Assembly: GCA_013003285.1 (NCBI GenBank)
Contig: JABDJY010000034.1
Span: 1-8,887 of the forward strand
Direction of reading: 5' to 3'
DNA: 8,887 nt
Origin: Alphaproteobacteria bacterium
GTDB taxonomy: Bacteria; Pseudomonadota; Alphaproteobacteria; UBA6615
The translations under genes were made by a program, and so were the position numbers. Of this stretch, positions 6,385 to 8,887 are shown piece after piece. Position 1 is the stretch's first letter; every line of letters begins with the position of its first letter. The notes below the pieces were generated by a model that searched no databases, was not told the origin of the DNA, and was given only the letters and a program-made list of their open reading frames with translations.

Positions 6385-6572
6385 ATCAACTCCTCGAACT
6401 GGGCCAATAATTGTTCCCGTTCATCGTTTGGCAGGCGGACGATTTCATCGTTTGCAGGTTTTCTATCGCGTTCCCGAACGACGTCTTCCAGGTGGCGTGT
6501 TAGTTCATGATCCGCGCCCAAAACTTGGAGCGCGCTTGCGAATAAGAGTATGTGACGAAGATTATCTGGCAC
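6351..6572 (-). CDS. Small unknown charged protein overlapping the lipoprotein start
   Basis: The 73-residue frame starts with GTG at 6572, with a GAGGG about 10 bases upstream; the same frame is closed further upstream by TAA. The protein is acidic and helix-prone (HELTRHLEDVVRERDRK, then NDEREQLLAQFEELMCQL), without signal or membrane segment, and matches no family I know. Its last 34 bases overlap the first codons of the lipoprotein gene in another frame. The lipoprotein's ribosome binding site and GTG lie inside its coding sequence, so the two could be translationally coupled. Being real is plausible, not certain. Confidence 0.4.
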   Translation of the reverse strand: MPDNLRHILLFASALQVLGADHELTRHLEDVVRERDRKPANDEIVRLPNDEREQLLAQFEELMCQLPEEARAA

Positions 6573-6676
6573 CGCGATTTAGCCCTCTCTCATATGTATC
6601 GCCACCCATTTGGGAATAATAGAAGCCGATTAAAACCCCTGGGTAGGACCAAAGCTGGATAAATGTCCATGATCAA

Positions 6677-6967
6677 CTAACCGAATGCGCGCCACAGCCA
6701 ATATTTACAACCGCGGATGGCGATCACCACCTCGTCGAGATGCCAATACGAACTCGGCCGTGACCGGCTGCGCTGCAGGTTTTTGGCTACCAGGCGCCCG
6801 AACTTCAGGAACCAGCGACGCACCGACTCGTTCGACACATCGATACCGCGCTCGGCCAGCACGTCTTCAACATCACGAAACGACAGCGTGAATCGGGCAT
6901 AGAGCCAGACCGCATTCTGAATGATCTCGGGCGGAAAGCGATGACGCTTGAAAGAAATTGGGGTCAT
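6677..6967 (-). pseudogene. IS6-family transposase, N-terminal fragment
   Basis: The ATG at 6967 opens a frame whose product (96 residues) reads like the start of alphaproteobacterial IS6-family transposases: FKRHRFPPEIIQNAVWLYAR, then LSFRDVEDVLAERGIDVSNE-SVRRW-FLKFG, then WHLDEVV with the first D of the DDE catalytic triad, and WLWRA. Homology stops after WLWRA, where intact enzymes continue DDEGEVLD; here FG and a stop follow. The second D and the E, more than half of the enzyme (normally about 230 residues), are gone, so it cannot act alone. The element's left end should lie just right of the ATG, probably within about 6990-7020, but I could not prove a terminal repeat. Confidence 0.75.
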
Positions 6968-7132
6968 ACGCTGACGGTACCGGCCTCCGGCCAGCGACCT
7001 TACGTGTCAATGCCCCAAATGTCTCTATAGTCGACTTTCTCAAATTAACCGGTCACGATCTGAACTGTCAGAAAGGGGATCATGAGCAGCCAACAATCTT
7101 CAAGCCGCAAAGCGCGAAGCAATCGGCATCAT

Positions 7133-7145
7133 GGAGGTCTTTGTG
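7133..7145 (+). promoter_or_regulatory. Ribosome binding site deciding a GTG start
   Basis: GGAGG (7133-7137) lies five bases before GTG (7143-7145), near-ideal spacing. It lies within the second and third codons of an alternative ATG start at 7131, which itself has no good site upstream. This favours GTG as the true start of the dioxygenase gene. Confidence 0.6.
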
Positions 7146-8084
7146 CCGGGCCAGACAACACCAAACTATGACGCTATAAACGTCACCGAATCGTCCGCGT
7201 CGCTTGGGGCTGAAATACGATGTGGAGACCTCCGGTATATCGACAATAGTGCGATTGCAGAAATTCGCCGGGCCTGGCTCGATCATCTTGTCGTCGTTGT
7301 TCGTAACCAGACGTTGACCGACGCAGACCTTGTCGGATTCGGCCGACAGTTCGGCGAATTTCAGTATTCGCCACCACTAAGCAACCCTTTGGTTGCCGCC
7401 GGCAAGGTTGCTAGACAAGGCGGCGAATTCCCCGAATATCCAGAGGTAACGGTGGTGTCGAATGTGGTCGAGAATGACGTCGCACTGGGAGGGCTCGGCG
7501 ACGGCGAGGTCATCTGGCACACCGACATGTCAAGCTTCGATGCACCGCCGAACCAGACTGTTCTGTATGCGCTGGAGATACCGCCAACAGGCGGAGAGAC
7601 CATGTTTTGCAACATGTACGAAGCCCTCGAAACTCTGCCCGATGAACTGCGCCGCAGGATCGACACCCTGAATCTGAAGCACGATGCGATGATCGACGCT
7701 GCCGGTTTCATTCGTCCCGAGTTCGCCCACCTTGCATATGCAGACCCAAGCGAGACGCCCGGCGCCATCCATCCCTTGATCCGCACACACCCGGAAACTG
7801 GTCGGGACTGTCTCTATCTCGGTCGCCGCTCGAATGCGCGCCTCATCGGTTTGCCGCTTGAGGAATCGGATGCGCTACTCGACCGGTTGTGGCGACATGC
7901 GACCGCGCAAGCCATGGTCTGGCGCCACGAATGGAAGCTTGGTGACGTCGTCATGTGGGACAATCGCTGCGTGATGCATCGACGTGAGCCGTTCGATCCG
8001 GCACAGCGGCGTGTTATGCACCGTGTAGTCGTCAAAGGGACGCGGCCATGCCGCCAAAGCCCAGTCACCGGGATCAACCCCTAA
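7143..8084 (+). CDS. TauD/TfdA-family Fe(II)/2-oxoglutarate-dependent dioxygenase
   Basis: The family oxidises substrates such as taurine, alkyl sulfates or aryloxyacids with O2, Fe(II) and 2-oxoglutarate, releasing succinate and CO2; the enzymes are cytoplasmic. From GTG 7143 it has 313 residues, normal for the family; an ATG at 7131 would add four. The N-terminus (ESSASLGAEI) fits the TauD start. The iron-binding HxD motif is WHTDMSSF (H126, D128 in this numbering), and the distal His is H279 in WDNRCVMHR. RRVMHR (R290, R294) matches the arginines of TauD (266 and 270) that bind 2-oxoglutarate and substrate. All three iron ligands are present, so it should be active. The substrate cannot be named from sequence; no sulfonate transporter or partner gene is in view. 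It stands alone after the IS6 relic and converges with the dehydrogenase gene. Confidence 0.9.
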   Translation: MPGQTTPNYDAINVTESSASLGAEIRCGDLRYIDNSAIAEIRRAWLDHLVVVVRNQTLTDADLVGFGRQFGEFQYSPPLSNPLVAAGKVARQGGEFPEYPEVTVVSNVVENDVALGGLGDGEVIWHTDMSSFDAPPNQTVLYALEIPPTGGETMFCNMYEALETLPDELRRRIDTLNLKHDAMIDAAGFIRPEFAHLAYADPSETPGAIHPLIRTHPETGRDCLYLGRRSNARLIGLPLEESDALLDRLWRHATAQAMVWRHEWKLGDVVMWDNRCVMHRREPFDPAQRRVMHRVVVKGTRPCRQSPVTGINP

Positions 8085-8090
8085 GCCGAT

Positions 8091-8125
8091 TTAGTCTGAC
8101 ACTGCTCTCACATCGTTAATCTGAC
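8091..8125. repeat. Pair of short direct repeats between convergent genes
   Basis: TTAGTCTGAC (8091-8100) and TTAATCTGAC (8116-8125) match at 9 of 10 positions, with starts 25 bases apart, filling most of the 58-base gap between the dioxygenase stop and the dehydrogenase stop. No hairpin terminator is evident in the gap. Function is unknown and chance is possible. Confidence 0.35.
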
Positions 8126-8142
8126 AACGCACATAATTTGCC

Positions 8143-8886
8143 TCACATGATGATCGCCCCGCGGCCCGTAATCGCCTCGGCCTCGAGGCGTTCGTGCACG
8201 ATGTTGGCCTCGTCCAGCGAATATGTTTCGGTAACCAGCGGCCAAACCTCGCCGCGCGCGCAGATTTGCAGCGCCTCACCGATCTCTCCAGCCGTGAACG
8301 ACTTGCTGCCGAGCACATCGATCTCGTTGACCAGTAGACTAGCCGCCGAGACTTCGAAGGGCATGGCGTTACCCCCCAATGTAACCAGCCGACCGCCCTT
8401 GCCGAGCGCCTGCACCCCGGCTTCGAGCGTCGCCTTGCTCGAGACGAAATCGACGACAACGTCGACCCCGCCACCCGTCGCATCCTTGAGCGCTACCACG
8501 ACGTCCTCCTGTGACGCATCGACGGCAGCGTCGGCACCGACCTCCCGACACGCCGCTAGCTTATCGGCCGATATATCGACTGCGATCGCGCGGGCATGCG
8601 CCCATTTGGCCAGCATCACCATATGGATGCCGACGCCACCGCCGGCACCGATCACCGCCACGGTGTCCAGCGGCGTAATACGCGCGCGTTTCAGTACCTT
8701 GTAGGGCGTGACGATGGCATCGCAGATGACCGAGATCTCGGCGGCGTGTTTCTTGTGATCGAGGGTTTCAGGCACCTTAATGAAAGTACGAGCCGGCAAC
8801 TTCACGTACTCGGCATAGCCACCATCAACATGCCGGCCGACGAACCCAGCGAGGTTGTCGCACAAAGGTTCCCGGTCGGCCTTACA
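8143..8886 (-). CDS. Zinc-dependent medium-chain alcohol dehydrogenase-like protein (N-terminus cut by window edge)
   Basis: The frame is open to the right edge; 247 residues and a TGA stop (8145-8143) are visible, and about 100 N-terminal residues are missing. The visible part begins CKADREPLC, whose spacing (C-x7-C) fits the last two cysteines of the structural zinc lobe of medium-chain dehydrogenases. GGYAEYVKLPA is the usual end of the catalytic domain. C55 in SVICDAIVTPY is the expected catalytic-zinc ligand. The Rossmann core is VIGAGGGVG (about residues 78-86), and D104 at the end of the second strand (IAVDIS) suggests NAD rather than NADP. VDVVVDFVSS and GGRLVTLGG follow in order. It probably oxidises an alcohol or hydroxyacyl compound; the substrate is not readable. 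It is convergent with the dioxygenase gene, so they are not one operon. Confidence 0.9.
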   Translation of the reverse strand, partial: CKADREPLCDNLAGFVGRHVDGGYAEYVKLPARTFIKVPETLDHKKHAAEISVICDAIVTPYKVLKRARITPLDTVAVIGAGGGVGIHMVMLAKWAHARAIAVDISADKLAACREVGADAAVDASQEDVVVALKDATGGGVDVVVDFVSSKATLEAGVQALGKGGRLVTLGGNAMPFEVSAASLLVNEIDVLGSKSFTAGEIGEALQICARGEVWPLVTETYSLDEANIVHERLEAEAITGRGAIIM

Positions 8887-8887
8887 C

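Noticed and set aside
8138..8704. Open frame of 188 codons on the plus strand opposite the dehydrogenase
   Set aside because: Ser/Thr/Ala/Pro-rich mirror of the dehydrogenase coding strand, without a recognisable domain.
1..8887. CRISPR array, tRNA, rRNA, toxin-antitoxin or defence system
   Set aside because: I looked for regularly spaced repeats, cloverleaf-like segments and paired small genes with matching features and found none I could support.

Overview
The window is a GC-rich stretch that I read as chromosome of an alphaproteobacterium, probably Hyphomicrobiales-like. This rests on codon usage, an RT0821-type surface lipoprotein, the type of thermonuclease homologue, and the two kinds of insertion-sequence relic. 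The assignment is inference; there is no rRNA or other phylogenetic marker. It looks like an accessory or rearranged region: single metabolic genes, an orphan type IA topoisomerase of plasmid/integrative-element style, and two dead transposase fragments, with no large operon.

Layout from left to right. Positions 1-1144 (minus) hold most of a tandem-domain OsmC-family protein that runs off the left edge. Positions 1145-1595 have no gene but contain an operator-like cluster of GGTCAA half-sites and a strong hairpin. Positions 1596-1796 (minus) are the C-terminal relic of an IS1182-like transposase with in-frame stops. Positions 1838-4285 (minus) encode a complete topoisomerase III-like enzyme with an unusual tail: two copies of a short helical module, a basic linker and a DUF5710 domain.

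A 234-base divergent intergenic region leads to a plus-strand group. It comprises a membrane-anchored or secreted thermonuclease homologue (4520-4960), a doubtful Cys-rich mini-ORF, a flavodoxin-fold NAD(P)H-dependent reductase (5109-5576) and a 58-residue unknown protein (5644-5820). Convergent with these on the minus strand are a surface lipoprotein with a His/Tyr-rich tail (5857-6384) and, overlapping its start, a small unknown protein (6351-6572). An IS6-family transposase fragment follows at 6677-6967 (minus).

The right end has a TauD/TfdA-type Fe(II)/2-oxoglutarate dioxygenase (7143-8084, plus), facing a zinc-type medium-chain alcohol dehydrogenase (8143-8886, minus) that runs off the right edge.

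I see no CRISPR array, tRNA, rRNA, toxin-antitoxin pair or recognisable defence system. The most distinctive items are the topoisomerase (changed active-site loop plus unusual tail), the OsmC protein whose first domain has lost both redox cysteines, and the half-site cluster near 1355-1391. The genes do not form an obvious shared pathway.
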